Position numbers and translations under genes: made by a program. From Sediminibacter sp. Hel_I_10 (GTDB taxonomy: Bacteria > Bacteroidota > Bacteroidia > Flavobacteriales > Flavobacteriaceae), in contig NZ_JHZX01000001.1 of the NCBI RefSeq assembly GCF_000688335.1, positions 1,550,001 to 1,614,000 of the forward strand: DNA of 64,000 nucleotides, read 5' to 3'. Below, in pieces: positions 1 through 8,869 of this stretch. Position 1 is the first letter of the stretch. Each line of letters begins with the position of its first letter. The notes beneath the pieces are model-generated. The model was not told the DNA's origin, did not search any database, and worked only from the letters and a program-made list of their open reading frames with translations.

Positions 1-3000
1 TTCGCTCATTAGGACGCTGCTCTACAGAACCAAAACCAATGGTGCTCTTTCTTCCCGTTGCACTTATGTTTGCAAAGTCGGCAATATTACTATCTAAACC
101 TGCCACGGCTGCCCAACCACCTTCATTATCCAAATCTGACAACCTCAACTCATTGAACCAAATTTCACCACATGCTGGCAATCCTGAAGTTCCTGGGTTT
201 TTAACACCCACCATGAGCACTCTAATATCTCCAAAATTTGGATTTCCTTTAATAGCCACACGCTGCTGACCTAATTCTGTATAGGGCGCAAATTCATCAA
301 CTTCTGTTAATTGACCGTTGTTCACATCATAGAACGTAGGATCTATATCTGCCAAGGTTCCTGCTGATATCCCTAGTGATTTGATTTGTTCTAAAACCTC
401 CAACGGTAAATTGATCTCATTAACCTCGGGCCAAACATTTTCAGCTACAATAGAGCCAGAAGATACTTGTAATGGCACTTCTATTTGATAATAGTTCTGT
501 GTAAAATCATTACCCATCCTAATAAAACCTACCAACTCACCATCATTCAAACTGCCAACCTCTCCTTCTTCTGCGTGAATAAACATGCGCAAATTATTAT
601 ACTGGCGCATATCTACATTAATGTTTTTATAAACCCCTCGGTAATCTTCTGGTTCTAAATCACAAACTTCAACTTGCAAAGACTGCTCATTTTGACGAAT
701 AATATTATTGTTATTGTTCAATTGCTCTAAAACCACACCAGGAGGCAGCACATAATTACCGTCATTATCCTGTAATCCAACCACACCTACATTTAAAGTG
801 GTATTATCCCCATCATTATTAGGCTCATCATCCAAGGACAAACGGTAGCGTCTCCAATCACTTCTCACCAAATCTAAAGTAGCAAAACGCAATGTTGTGG
901 TTTGTGTAAAATCAGTTAAAAACATACGCGCAAAACGCACCGATCTAATATCTGAAATTCCTCCTATAGCTTCAGTTGGCTCAGAAATCGGAATTCTAAA
1001 TTGGTAGTAAGTCACTTGATCTGTAGAACCATTTGGCAAGGTAATATCACGCGTTTTAATATCGTTGATCTGAGGATTACCTGCGCTTAAAGATAGCGGA
1101 GTGATGTCTATTTCATATTGAAAATAGCTATCAATAGTGTTCATGGTATTATCTCGGTTGATGTCTTCTACATCTGGCTGAGCGGTGGACCCACGATTGG
1201 TATCACTAAAAGTATCTGGTGAATTTCCTTCTTGACCATTATATTGCCTATAACGCTGGAAGATATCACCTTCTCTATTTAAATAATACACGTAATTATC
1301 TTTAGAGGGATCTGGACCAAACTGTGGACCAAACCGCTCTATTTCCTGAGCATCATCATAACCATCATAACCTACATCTTGGTTGGTACGCGCTTCTCCG
1401 GCCGTATCAAACGTATAAATCAAAGATTGATTTAATGGTACCACAGCACCAAAAGAAGTTGGTGTTAATCCTGATATATCTCCATTCTCAGGTAATCCGT
1501 TCTCGTATTGTTTCTTTCCATCTTTAATAACGTCTTCGGAAATATTACCCAAATTGATAAACAGTTTACCACCATTTGTTGGTGCGTCGTCATTTAAAAA
1601 CGGATCTAAAAGCCAGAATTCAATATATTCTACATTGGCCTGTTCAAAATCTGTAGAGGTAATTTGTCTTGTAATACCTGCCCAACTGTCTTGTGGATCG
1701 ACGGTATCATCTGCTGAAGTCGGGTCAAAATTGTAAGGTCCTCTTTCCGTAGGATAATAGGTTAAATCTAAACTGTTGATGACCGTAGTTTGCCCCTGTG
1801 CAATATCTATTTCAGGAAAAATTTCATCAATAAAAATACGACGTGTATATAAGTTTGACACATCGTCATCATTAATTTCATTAGGGCGCTGGCTACTGTA
1901 GAATATAGGATCTATGGTGTACCAGTTTAATAGGGCACGGTCAAACCCATTTTGCAGTCCTGGATCATCCTCATCTGGAAATCCAGCATAAGTTTTTTCT
2001 AGATTTCTAGGTCGACTTGACAAAAACCAAGACAATGGCGACAGTAAACTTATTTCGCCTTGTGATCCTTCAAAATCATCCACATAGGCAGTTGCTTCAT
2101 TATTAAAATCAGTGCCTTTTGGAGCACCTGGCTTAAGATAAGCTACCTCTCCTCTCACCGAAAGATTAGAAGGTACATCGGTATCAATATTTGGCAACTT
2201 GTTTGCCAATCTGGTCAAAAACGGTACTTCCGTTGAATAATTCCCATTGAAACCAAAAATCGTATTGTTAATTGGTTCTGTATTATAATTGGCCTTTTGG
2301 GTAATTGGTCGTTCACTTAAATTTAAAAGCGTAGCACCCATCACAAAATTCTCATTAAACTGATGCTCTACATTAAAGCCTGTAAATCGTCGTGTTTGCT
2401 GACCAAAAACGGCATTATTTTCTACGGAAACATTAATTGGTGTATTTGAGGCCTTTAAGGCTTCATCTATAATATTAACACGACCTATTTGATAGTTTAC
2501 GGTATAATCTACACCTTCAACCAAGGTACGCCCACCAGCAGTTACTATAACCGAACCTCTTGGCACATTAAATGCTCCCAAAGGAATCCCATCGTCACCA
2601 GAAGATTTGTAACGTCCCTTAATTTGAAATTTATTCTTTTCCGCTTCGTCTAAAGCAGCTGTTTTGGTCTGCTTATAGAGAATGTCATAAACGTATTTTT
2701 GCTGATTGAGGTTATAAGGATTAGGGCCAGCATCATCATCTTCGTACTGATAATCGCTTTCGTTGTCTTGAGTGTCTCCATCATCATCCAAGATATCAAA
2801 AAGGTAGCGGCCGAAAGGCTCTACTTTTGTAAAGACGATTTTTCCATTTTGGGGAATGACCGTTGTACCAGGTACAAAATCGAAAAAACCATCACCACCA
2901 ACCTGAGGATCATTGTTAAAATTTAATCGGTCTAAATGAAACAGTCTGATAAGAGGTACATCCTGAATTTCTGAATCATCAGAATCTATAAACTGTGAGT

Positions 3001-4909
3001 TATTATCGAATATAGGAAATGCAGTGCCATCAACTGGTGTAATGTAGTTTAAAGGAGAGGTTTCGTTATAAAAAATGTTCAACTTAAAATCCTCTCGCTC
3101 CAATTGAAACGCCCCCGTATCATAAATGTTTTTCATCATCAAATCCCAAATAGGTTGGTTCACATTTGTAATAGGACTCTTCAGCATTTTTACAATCAAA
3201 CTTTGGGTAGTTCCTTCGGCAAAAAAGAAATTATCATTGATCCCGTCGTTATTTAGGTCTGGGCCATTATCAATTACACCATCACCATCAACATCGGCAT
3301 CTGCAGCATCTCTTATCCCATCCCCATCGGTATCTGGACCATTTTCAATCACACCGTCACCATCGGCATCGGCATCAATATCATTAGGTATTCCGTCGCT
3401 ATCAGTATCATTACTAGCACCCGCAGTAGAATTCACGCCCCCATTTGCAAATTCTCCAACTTGATATACTGTACCTCCCACTGTATACTGAAAGGCAACA
3501 GCTAAAATTTCGTCATTCAACAACCGCTGGTTTAAGGAGATGTACCCTAATTGCTGGTTAAGTACGTAATCTCGACCTTGCTGCAGTTGTTTGGCATTTT
3601 CTAATTTTCCAAAATCAAAACCTTCATTGGCAGGTGTTAAAATACCTTGTTCTACAGTGGTGACATCTCTCACTGCCGCAGATAATAATGACCCAGCACC
3701 ACCAATATTAGTAGGATCAAATGCATTATTCTCGTTATCTGGAAATGGTCCCGTCCCTGGGGTAATAAAACCAGCAGGAGGATTGGTTAGCCCAATGTTA
3801 TCATTATCAGGATTACTCGCATCATACTCAGACTCACCCAAATCTTGAAAAGCCACTACATTTCTAACATTATCGGTTTGATTACTTCTGTTGGTTACCC
3901 AAACTTCAATTCGCGTTACTTGAATATTATTTTCTACAAAAGGATAGCGCAAAAGAGACCTGTCATAAGTATCTCTAAAGTAATGCGCCAAAAAGTAGTG
4001 TCTATTTTCATCATAATCACGTGCAAAAAACTCAAACTCATCTAGAGTCCCACCACCTTGTGCGGTAACCGACTGTGACTGTGATTTTTGTTCAGAAAAT
4101 ATGGCGGTAACCGTAGTCTTGCCAAACTGTAATTGGGTTTTAACCCCAAAAAGACTTTGCGCTCCCGTAATCAAAGAACTGTTTATGGGCATGGCCACGT
4201 TACCTACTTCAATTTTTCTTACGATATCATCTTCAGTAGGCGTGTATTCTAACTTTACCAAATTTTGAAAGTCGAACGTAGATTCTGTGTCGTAGTTAGC
4301 AGTTACCTGAAGTCTCGTTCCTACTTTACCCAATAAACTTAGACTGATACGTTGGTCAAAATCAAAGGTAAAATTACTTCTGTTTCTTGGGGAAAAGGTA
4401 GGATTATCTTGTTTGGTAAACAGAACACCCAAGTCCATCTCTACAGTACCTTGTGGGATGACCTCAATGGTGTTTCCACCAAAAATAGTTTCAAAAAAAC
4501 CTGAATTGACATAAAATTCTGGAAGTAAGTTTTTTTGTTCGTCCCCAGTACCATCTTTAATACCAGCAATAGCATCCATTTTTTGCTTGTAATAATTGCG
4601 TTGCTGCTCTGCCAATACCAATTTCTGGTACTCTTCTGGCGTTAAGATGATGGGGTAATTTATATTGAATTTACCTACGGTTTCGGTATAGATATAACGG
4701 TCTGTTGCAGGGTCATAAGTATATTTGGAAACAATACTTTGGGGGTTAGGAATTTTAATATTTCCGAGGGAATAACCTGTTTTTGTAGAATCTGTGTCGT
4801 CTGGATCTGGATCGTCTTGTGAAAAAGAAGATTGGCTTACAAAAACCAAAAAGGAAATTACAATAAGACGCTGTAATGACTTTGAAAAAGTGTCGTAAGT
4901 TGAAATCAA
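1..4909 (-). CDS. sprA: SprA, T9SS outer-membrane translocon / gliding protein (partial, C-terminus beyond window)
   Basis: About 1,636 codons are open and run off the left edge; the family is about 2,400 residues, so roughly the last third is missing. SprA is the giant outer-membrane barrel that forms the type IX secretion channel and is needed for gliding. The translation shows a hydrophobic signal segment (RLIVISFLVFVSQSSFSQ) followed by Asp-rich sequence, then stretches I recognise as SprA (for example GNTIEVIPQGTVEMDLGV and GVKTQLQFGKTTVTAIFSEQ). There is no ATG in frame between the upstream stop and the signal segment. I chose TTG at 4909-4907, preceded by AAGGA and only 4 bases after the ruvA stop, so it is probably coupled to ruvA. 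A thrombospondin-3-like repeat insert sits near residues 500-558. The maeB-ruvA-sprA order is common in flavobacteria. Confidence 0.93.
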   Translation of the reverse strand, partial: MISTYDTFSKSLQRLIVISFLVFVSQSSFSQDDPDPDDTDSTKTGYSLGNIKIPNPQSIVSKYTYDPATDRYIYTETVGKFNINYPIILTPEEYQKLVLAEQQRNYYKQKMDAIAGIKDGTGDEQKNLLPEFYVNSGFFETIFGGNTIEVIPQGTVEMDLGVLFTKQDNPTFSPRNRSNFTFDFDQRISLSLLGKVGTRLQVTANYDTESTFDFQNLVKLEYTPTEDDIVRKIEVGNVAMPINSSLITGAQSLFGVKTQLQFGKTTVTAIFSEQKSQSQSVTAQGGGTLDEFEFFARDYDENRHYFLAHYFRDTYDRSLLRYPFVENNIQVTRIEVWVTNRSNQTDNVRNVVAFQDLGESEYDASNPDNDNIGLTNPPAGFITPGTGPFPDNENNAFDPTNIGGAGSLLSAAVRDVTTVEQGILTPANEGFDFGKLENAKQLQQGRDYVLNQQLGYISLNQRLLNDEILAVAFQYTVGGTVYQVGEFANGGVNSTAGASNDTDSDGIPNDIDADADGDGVIENGPDTDGDGIRDAADADVDGDGVIDNGPDLNNDGINDNFFFAEGTTQSLIVKMLKSPITNVNQPIWDLMMKNIYDTGAFQLEREDFKLNIFYNETSPLNYITPVDGTAFPIFDNNSQFIDSDDSEIQDVPLIRLFHLDRLNFNNDPQVGGDGFFDFVPGTTVIPQNGKIVFTKVEPFGRYLFDILDDDGDTQDNESDYQYEDDDAGPNPYNLNQQKYVYDILYKQTKTAALDEAEKNKFQIKGRYKSSGDDGIPLGAFNVPRGSVIVTAGGRTLVEGVDYTVNYQIGRVNIIDEALKASNTPINVSVENNAVFGQQTRRFTGFNVEHQFNENFVMGATLLNLSERPITQKANYNTEPINNTIFGFNGNYSTEVPFLTRLANKLPNIDTDVPSNLSVRGEVAYLKPGAPKGTDFNNEATAYVDDFEGSQGEISLLSPLSWFLSSRPRNLEKTYAGFPDEDDPGLQNGFDRALLNWYTIDPIFYSSQRPNEINDDDVSNLYTRRIFIDEIFPEIDIAQGQTTVINSLDLTYYPTERGPYNFDPTSADDTVDPQDSWAGITRQITSTDFEQANVEYIEFWLLDPFLNDDAPTNGGKLFINLGNISEDVIKDGKKQYENGLPENGDISGLTPTSFGAVVPLNQSLIYTFDTAGEARTNQDVGYDGYDDAQEIERFGPQFGPDPSKDNYVYYLNREGDIFQRYRQYNGQEGNSPDTFSDTNRGSTAQPDVEDINRDNTMNTIDSYFQYEIDITPLSLSAGNPQINDIKTRDITLPNGSTDQVTYYQFRIPISEPTEAIGGISDIRSVRFARMFLTDFTQTTTLRFATLDLVRSDWRRYRLSLDDEPNNDGDNTTLNVGVVGLQDNDGNYVLPPGVVLEQLNNNNNIIRQNEQSLQVEVCDLEPEDYRGVYKNINVDMRQYNNLRMFIHAEEGEVGSLNDGELVGFIRMGNDFTQNYYQIEVPLQVSSGSIVAENVWPEVNEINLPLEVLEQIKSLGISAGTLADIDPTFYDVNNGQLTEVDEFAPYTELGQQRVAIKGNPNFGDIRVLMVGVKNPGTSGLPACGEIWFNELRLSDLDNEGGWAAVAGLDSNIADFANISATGRKSTIGFGSVEQRPNER
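3236..3409 (-). repeat. Tandem thrombospondin type 3-like repeats inside sprA
   Basis: Within the sprA reading frame this stretch encodes successive Asp-rich units such as DTDSDGIPNDIDADADGDG, DTDGDGIRDAADADVDGDG and DLNNDGIND. Two units of about 75 bases share the core DGDGVI(E/D)NGPD. The DxDxDGxxD pattern is that of calcium-binding thrombospondin type 3 repeats, usually found in secreted flavobacterial adhesins and OmpA-type proteins. That they bind calcium here is inferred from the motif. Confidence 0.85.
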
Positions 4910-4913
4910 ATCC

Positions 4914-5495
4914 TTATAAATTTTTTAAAGCTTGCTTTATAATGGTCTCTACATTTGCCTCTGGCTGTTGCGCAACGACTTTGTCGATAACACGTTCTGC
5001 TTGCTTTTTCGCAAACCCTAAAACTTCTAAAGCAGATAACGCTTCATCTCTACTTGTATTGTTTGGACGAATAGAAACTTCATCGATATCATAAACTTTA
5101 AGAACCTTGTCTTTCAAATCTAAAATAACTCTCGCGGCTGTTTTTGCCCCAATGCCTTTTATTGACTGAATCAAAGCAACATCGCCGTGAGCAATACCTT
5201 CCTTGACTTGTTGAGGAGTCAAAGAAGACAACATCATTCTGGCTGTATTGGCTCCAATACCACTTACCGAAATCAATAGCTTAAATATCTCACGCTCTGC
5301 TGTAGACGCAAAACCATACAAGGTATGTGAATCTTCACGAACTAATAAGTATGTATATAGTTTGAGATGTTCCTGATCTGGAATCTGTGAAAACGTGTGC
5401 AATGAAATATTAAGAAGATAACCTACGCCGTTGCAATCTATAACAACATCTGTAGGATTCTTTTCCACTAATTTTCCAGCAATGTGGGTAATCAT
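4914..5495 (-). CDS. ruvA: Holliday junction branch migration protein RuvA
   Basis: The 193-residue product has full RuvA length. RuvA tetramers bind four-way DNA junctions and load the RuvB motor. The N-terminal OB fold begins MITHIAGKLVEKNPTDVVIDCNG. The helix-hairpin-helix motifs are visible as LLISVSGIGANTARMML and LIQSIKGIGAKTAARVILDL, and the C-terminal three-helix domain (EALSALEVLGFAKKQAERVI) that contacts RuvB is present. It lies between maeB and sprA on the same strand, 57 bases after maeB in the opposite direction of reading order (maeB is upstream). RuvB is encoded separately at 15.7-16.7 kb. ATG start at 5495. Confidence 0.97.
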   Translation of the reverse strand: MITHIAGKLVEKNPTDVVIDCNGVGYLLNISLHTFSQIPDQEHLKLYTYLLVREDSHTLYGFASTAEREIFKLLISVSGIGANTARMMLSSLTPQQVKEGIAHGDVALIQSIKGIGAKTAARVILDLKDKVLKVYDIDEVSIRPNNTSRDEALSALEVLGFAKKQAERVIDKVVAQQPEANVETIIKQALKNL

Positions 5496-5552
5496 GAGGC
5501 AGTCTGAGTTAAAGAGCCAAATGTAATAAAATTATTTACATTATAAAGTGAC

Positions 5553-7856
5553 TCATTTGGCTGATGTTGTTTGCCTTTGCTTTTCTCTTTTTTCCTTTTG
5601 TTGCGCATCAATTACAGCAATAGCAGTCATATTTACAATCTCATCAACACTAGCACCCAATTGTAAAATATGCACCGGTTTCTTCATGCCCATCATGATA
5701 GGACCAATAGAATCGGCCTTATTAAGCTCTTTCAAGAGTTTATAAGTAATATTTGCAGATTCTAAATTTGGAAAAATCAACGTATTCACTTTTTTACCGG
5801 CCAGCTTCGAAAACGGAAAAATCTCCTGAAGCATGTCTTTATTTAAAGCAAAATCGGTCTGTAATTCTCCATCAACAATTAAGCTCGGATGTCTTTTATG
5901 CAAGTAATCTACTGCTTCTCTCACCTTTACCGCCGTTTCATTTTTTGAAGAGCCAAAATTAGAATACGAGATCATAGCCATGACAGGCTCCATTCCAAAC
6001 ATTTTTACAACGCCTGCCGTCATCTGTGCAATCTTGGTTAAATCTACGGCTGAAGGATTGATGTTGATTGAGGTATCACTTAAAAACATTGGTCCGCGTT
6101 GCGTCATCATCACATTAGTTGTTGCAGCACGGGTTGAACCCTGGTCTAGGCCAATAACCTCTAACATAGGTTTTACTACAATTGGATAACTCCTAGAATA
6201 TCCTGAAATAAGTGCATCTGCATCCCCTTCATTAATCATCATTGCGGCGTAATAATTACGCTCACGCATTAATTTTTCTGCGGAATACAATGTAACGCCT
6301 TTACGCTTTCGCTGTTCCCAGTAAACTCTAGCATATCGGTTTTTACGTTCTTCTTCATCGTCAGATTTTGGATCAAGGATTTCGATGTCGCCTTCAAAGT
6401 CGATTTCTTCCATCAATTTCAAAATCGTGTCTTTTCTTCCCAATAAAATCGGAACAGCAATGCCTTCGTCATGAACAATTTGCGCCGCCTTTAACACCGC
6501 CATTTGATCTGCTTCAGCAAAAACCACGCGCTTAGGTTCCATTTTTGCTCTGTTGATCAGAAGTCTAACAATTTTATTATCAGAACCCAAACGCTCTAAA
6601 AGCTCATCTCTATATTTATCCCAATCTTCTATGGGCTCTTTAGCTACTCCACTTTCCATAGCCGCTTTTGCTACCGCTGGAGGTACTTCAGCGATAAGTC
6701 TAGGGTCAAAAGGTTTTGGAATAATATAATCACGTCCAAAAGTTAAACGTGTTTCACCGTAGGCAATGTTAACTTGTTCTGGCACAGGGTCTTTTGCCAA
6801 ATTGGCTAAAGCGTACACCGCCGCCATTTTCATTTCCTCATTAATTTTTGTGGCTCTAACATCTAGAGCACCTCTAAAAATAAACGGAAATCCTAATACA
6901 TTGTTGACTTGGTTAGGATGATCACTTCGTCCTGTAGCCATAATAATATCCTTTCTTGTTGCCACGGCAATGTCATAAGGAATTTCTGGATCAGGATTTG
7001 CCATCGCAAAAACGATAGGATTATCGGCCATAGCCAATAACATGTCTGGGTTAACAATATCTGCCATAGACAGGCCAATAAAGACATCGGCATCTGTCAT
7101 GGCCTCCATTAGGGTGTCAATTTTTTTATGGGTTGCAAACTCTGCCTTTTCGGTAGACAACTGCTCACGGTCATTTCTAATAACGCCCTTGCTATCTAAC
7201 ATGACCATATTCTCACGTTTTGCTCCACAAGCTTGGTATAAACGAGAGCAAGAAATCGCAGCGGCTCCTGCACCACTAATCACGATTTGAACGTCTTCAA
7301 TTTTTTTGTCTGCTAATTCTAGTGCATTGATCAAGGCCGCCGCAGAGATAATTGCTGTACCATGTTGATCATCATGCATTACCGGAATATCCAGTTCTTC
7401 TTTGAGACGACGTTCAATTTCAAATGCTTCGGGCGCTTTGATGTCTTCTAGATTAATACCACCAAAGGTTGGTGCTATATGCTTTACGGTTGCAATAAAT
7501 TCTTCAATGTTTTCTGTACCTACTTCAATATCAAATACATCAATATCTGCAAAAATCTTAAAGAGCAATCCTTTTCCTTCCATTACCGGTTTAGAGGCTT
7601 CAGGGCCGATGTTACCTAGACCTAAAACTGCCGTTCCGTTAGAAATTACGGCTACCAAATTACCTTTTGCGGTATATTTATAAACGTTGTTTACATCTTT
7701 CTCAATCTCTAAACAAGGCTCTGCCACTCCTGGAGAGTAGGCTAAAGACAAATCTCTTTGCGTAGCGTATTTTTTGGTTGGAACAACTTGTATTTTTCCT
7801 GGAGTAGGTTTAGCGTGATATACTAAAGCCTCACGACGTCTGCTTTGCTTGCTCAT
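5553..7856 (-). CDS. maeB: NADP-dependent malic enzyme with phosphotransacetylase-like C-terminal domain
   Basis: The 767-residue protein matches the long MaeB form. It catalyses oxidative decarboxylation of malate to pyruvate with NADPH formation in the cytoplasm. The N-terminal malic domain (about residues 1-160) has SLAYSPGVAEPC and the acidic metal site region VMHDDQHGTA. The NAD(P)-binding domain (about 165-400) carries VISGAGAAAISCSRL. The C-terminal third (about 430-755) is a phosphate acetyl/butyryltransferase-like domain, which in this family is usually regulatory rather than catalytic. ATG start at 7856; ruvA and sprA follow on the same strand, so co-transcription is likely. The 57-base spacer before ruvA shows no clear terminator. 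Confidence 0.96.
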   Translation of the reverse strand: MSKQSRRREALVYHAKPTPGKIQVVPTKKYATQRDLSLAYSPGVAEPCLEIEKDVNNVYKYTAKGNLVAVISNGTAVLGLGNIGPEASKPVMEGKGLLFKIFADIDVFDIEVGTENIEEFIATVKHIAPTFGGINLEDIKAPEAFEIERRLKEELDIPVMHDDQHGTAIISAAALINALELADKKIEDVQIVISGAGAAAISCSRLYQACGAKRENMVMLDSKGVIRNDREQLSTEKAEFATHKKIDTLMEAMTDADVFIGLSMADIVNPDMLLAMADNPIVFAMANPDPEIPYDIAVATRKDIIMATGRSDHPNQVNNVLGFPFIFRGALDVRATKINEEMKMAAVYALANLAKDPVPEQVNIAYGETRLTFGRDYIIPKPFDPRLIAEVPPAVAKAAMESGVAKEPIEDWDKYRDELLERLGSDNKIVRLLINRAKMEPKRVVFAEADQMAVLKAAQIVHDEGIAVPILLGRKDTILKLMEEIDFEGDIEILDPKSDDEEERKNRYARVYWEQRKRKGVTLYSAEKLMRERNYYAAMMINEGDADALISGYSRSYPIVVKPMLEVIGLDQGSTRAATTNVMMTQRGPMFLSDTSININPSAVDLTKIAQMTAGVVKMFGMEPVMAMISYSNFGSSKNETAVKVREAVDYLHKRHPSLIVDGELQTDFALNKDMLQEIFPFSKLAGKKVNTLIFPNLESANITYKLLKELNKADSIGPIMMGMKKPVHILQLGASVDEIVNMTAIAVIDAQQKEKREKQRQTTSAK

Positions 7857-7981
7857 AAAAACTTAGATTTTTGTTGAAAAATTGACAACCTATAAAACAA
7901 AGGTAATAATACCAATAGTACTTCAAACAATTATCTTTTTTAATGTTCAACTTTTGTAAATACAATAATTTGTGGAGCGTA

Positions 7982-8028
7982 TTTTTCAAAAAAAAGGGTC
8001 ATCTCAAATCAACATTTGAAATGACCCT
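7982..8028 (-). terminator. Intrinsic terminator after the DUF4136 lipoprotein gene
   Basis: The inverted repeat AGGGTCATCTCAAAT / ATTTGAAATGACCCT (7995-8009 and 8014-8028, one G-U type pair, 4-base loop) is followed on the minus strand by a run of seven T. It lies 105 bases beyond the lipoprotein stop and upstream of maeB, so it separates the two transcription units. Confidence 0.82.
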
Positions 8029-8133
8029 ATGTAATATGGGTGTAAACTGATATTAAAATCACATTGTAAAGCATCAAACCATTGCATCTGATAATAGCAA
8101 CTCTAAGCTTGATGTTTACTTATGACAAGTACT

Positions 8134-8718
8134 CTATTTTACTTTCGGAAACTTTTCAAACATGTCATCTACAAATTTGGAGATGGCTTTAGATTCATTT
8201 TGTTTAAAGATCAGGTCTGACGCTGTGCCTTTCCAAATCACATTTTTAGTAGCACTGTCAACTAAATTTAAAACCAATGTGCCCTCCTTGTACTTATTAA
8301 CATCTGTTTCATAGCCTACAACATTATTAAAGGTGTTGTAATCATAATAATAGTAATTCTGGTAATATGGACTAACGGCATAACCACTGTTATAATATCT
8401 GGGATATCTAGCATATACAGGCTCTCTAGTGACTGTTTTCTCAACGTCGGTCATGGTGCTTAATAGTACCAACAGATCTGGATTATCTCGATCTATATCG
8501 TAACCTTGTTTTTTCATATTTTGATTGATATTATCAATTACCTGCAAACCGACAGTATTATCATCTTCAAATTTATTAAACTCATCAAAATTGCTATTTG
8601 GCAAATAAGCAAAGGTTTCAAAACTTCCTAAATCTTTACTGCTCATTTTCTCTGTAGTTACCTTTGGCCCGCAAGACATTATTACTAATAATGCGACATA
8701 AATAATTCCATTTTTCAT
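8134..8718 (-). CDS. DUF4136 domain lipoprotein
   Basis: From the ATG at 8718 the product is 194 residues. An upstream in-frame start at 8766 would add 16 residues before the signal peptide, so I prefer MKNGIIYVALLVIMSCG, a typical lipobox with Cys at about residue 15. The rest resembles DUF4136 lipoproteins: a conserved early SFETFAYLPNSN segment, a Tyr-rich middle (YYQNYYYYDYN) and the closing VDDMFEKFPKV. The function of DUF4136 proteins is not established; they are periplasmic or outer-membrane lipoproteins common in Bacteroidota. It is transcribed alone and ends at a strong terminator. Confidence 0.85.
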   Translation of the reverse strand: MKNGIIYVALLVIMSCGPKVTTEKMSSKDLGSFETFAYLPNSNFDEFNKFEDDNTVGLQVIDNINQNMKKQGYDIDRDNPDLLVLLSTMTDVEKTVTREPVYARYPRYYNSGYAVSPYYQNYYYYDYNTFNNVVGYETDVNKYKEGTLVLNLVDSATKNVIWKGTASDLIFKQNESKAISKFVDDMFEKFPKVK

Positions 8719-8869
8719 TCTATAGTTATTTTTTGTTTTCCTTAATATGACTAATATCAAATACATATCTGTTCGTAATCGTTATAATTCTTGACTCATT
8801 AGCTAGATTGTACTTTAGAAGCTTTTTTTTGAGGATAATGTGTTATTTTTAAACTCCTGATATGTACTA

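Noticed and set aside
3236-3409. Regular ~75-base repeats considered as a CRISPR-like array
   Set aside because: The units are in frame with sprA and encode Asp-rich repeats; there are no unique spacers of constant length.
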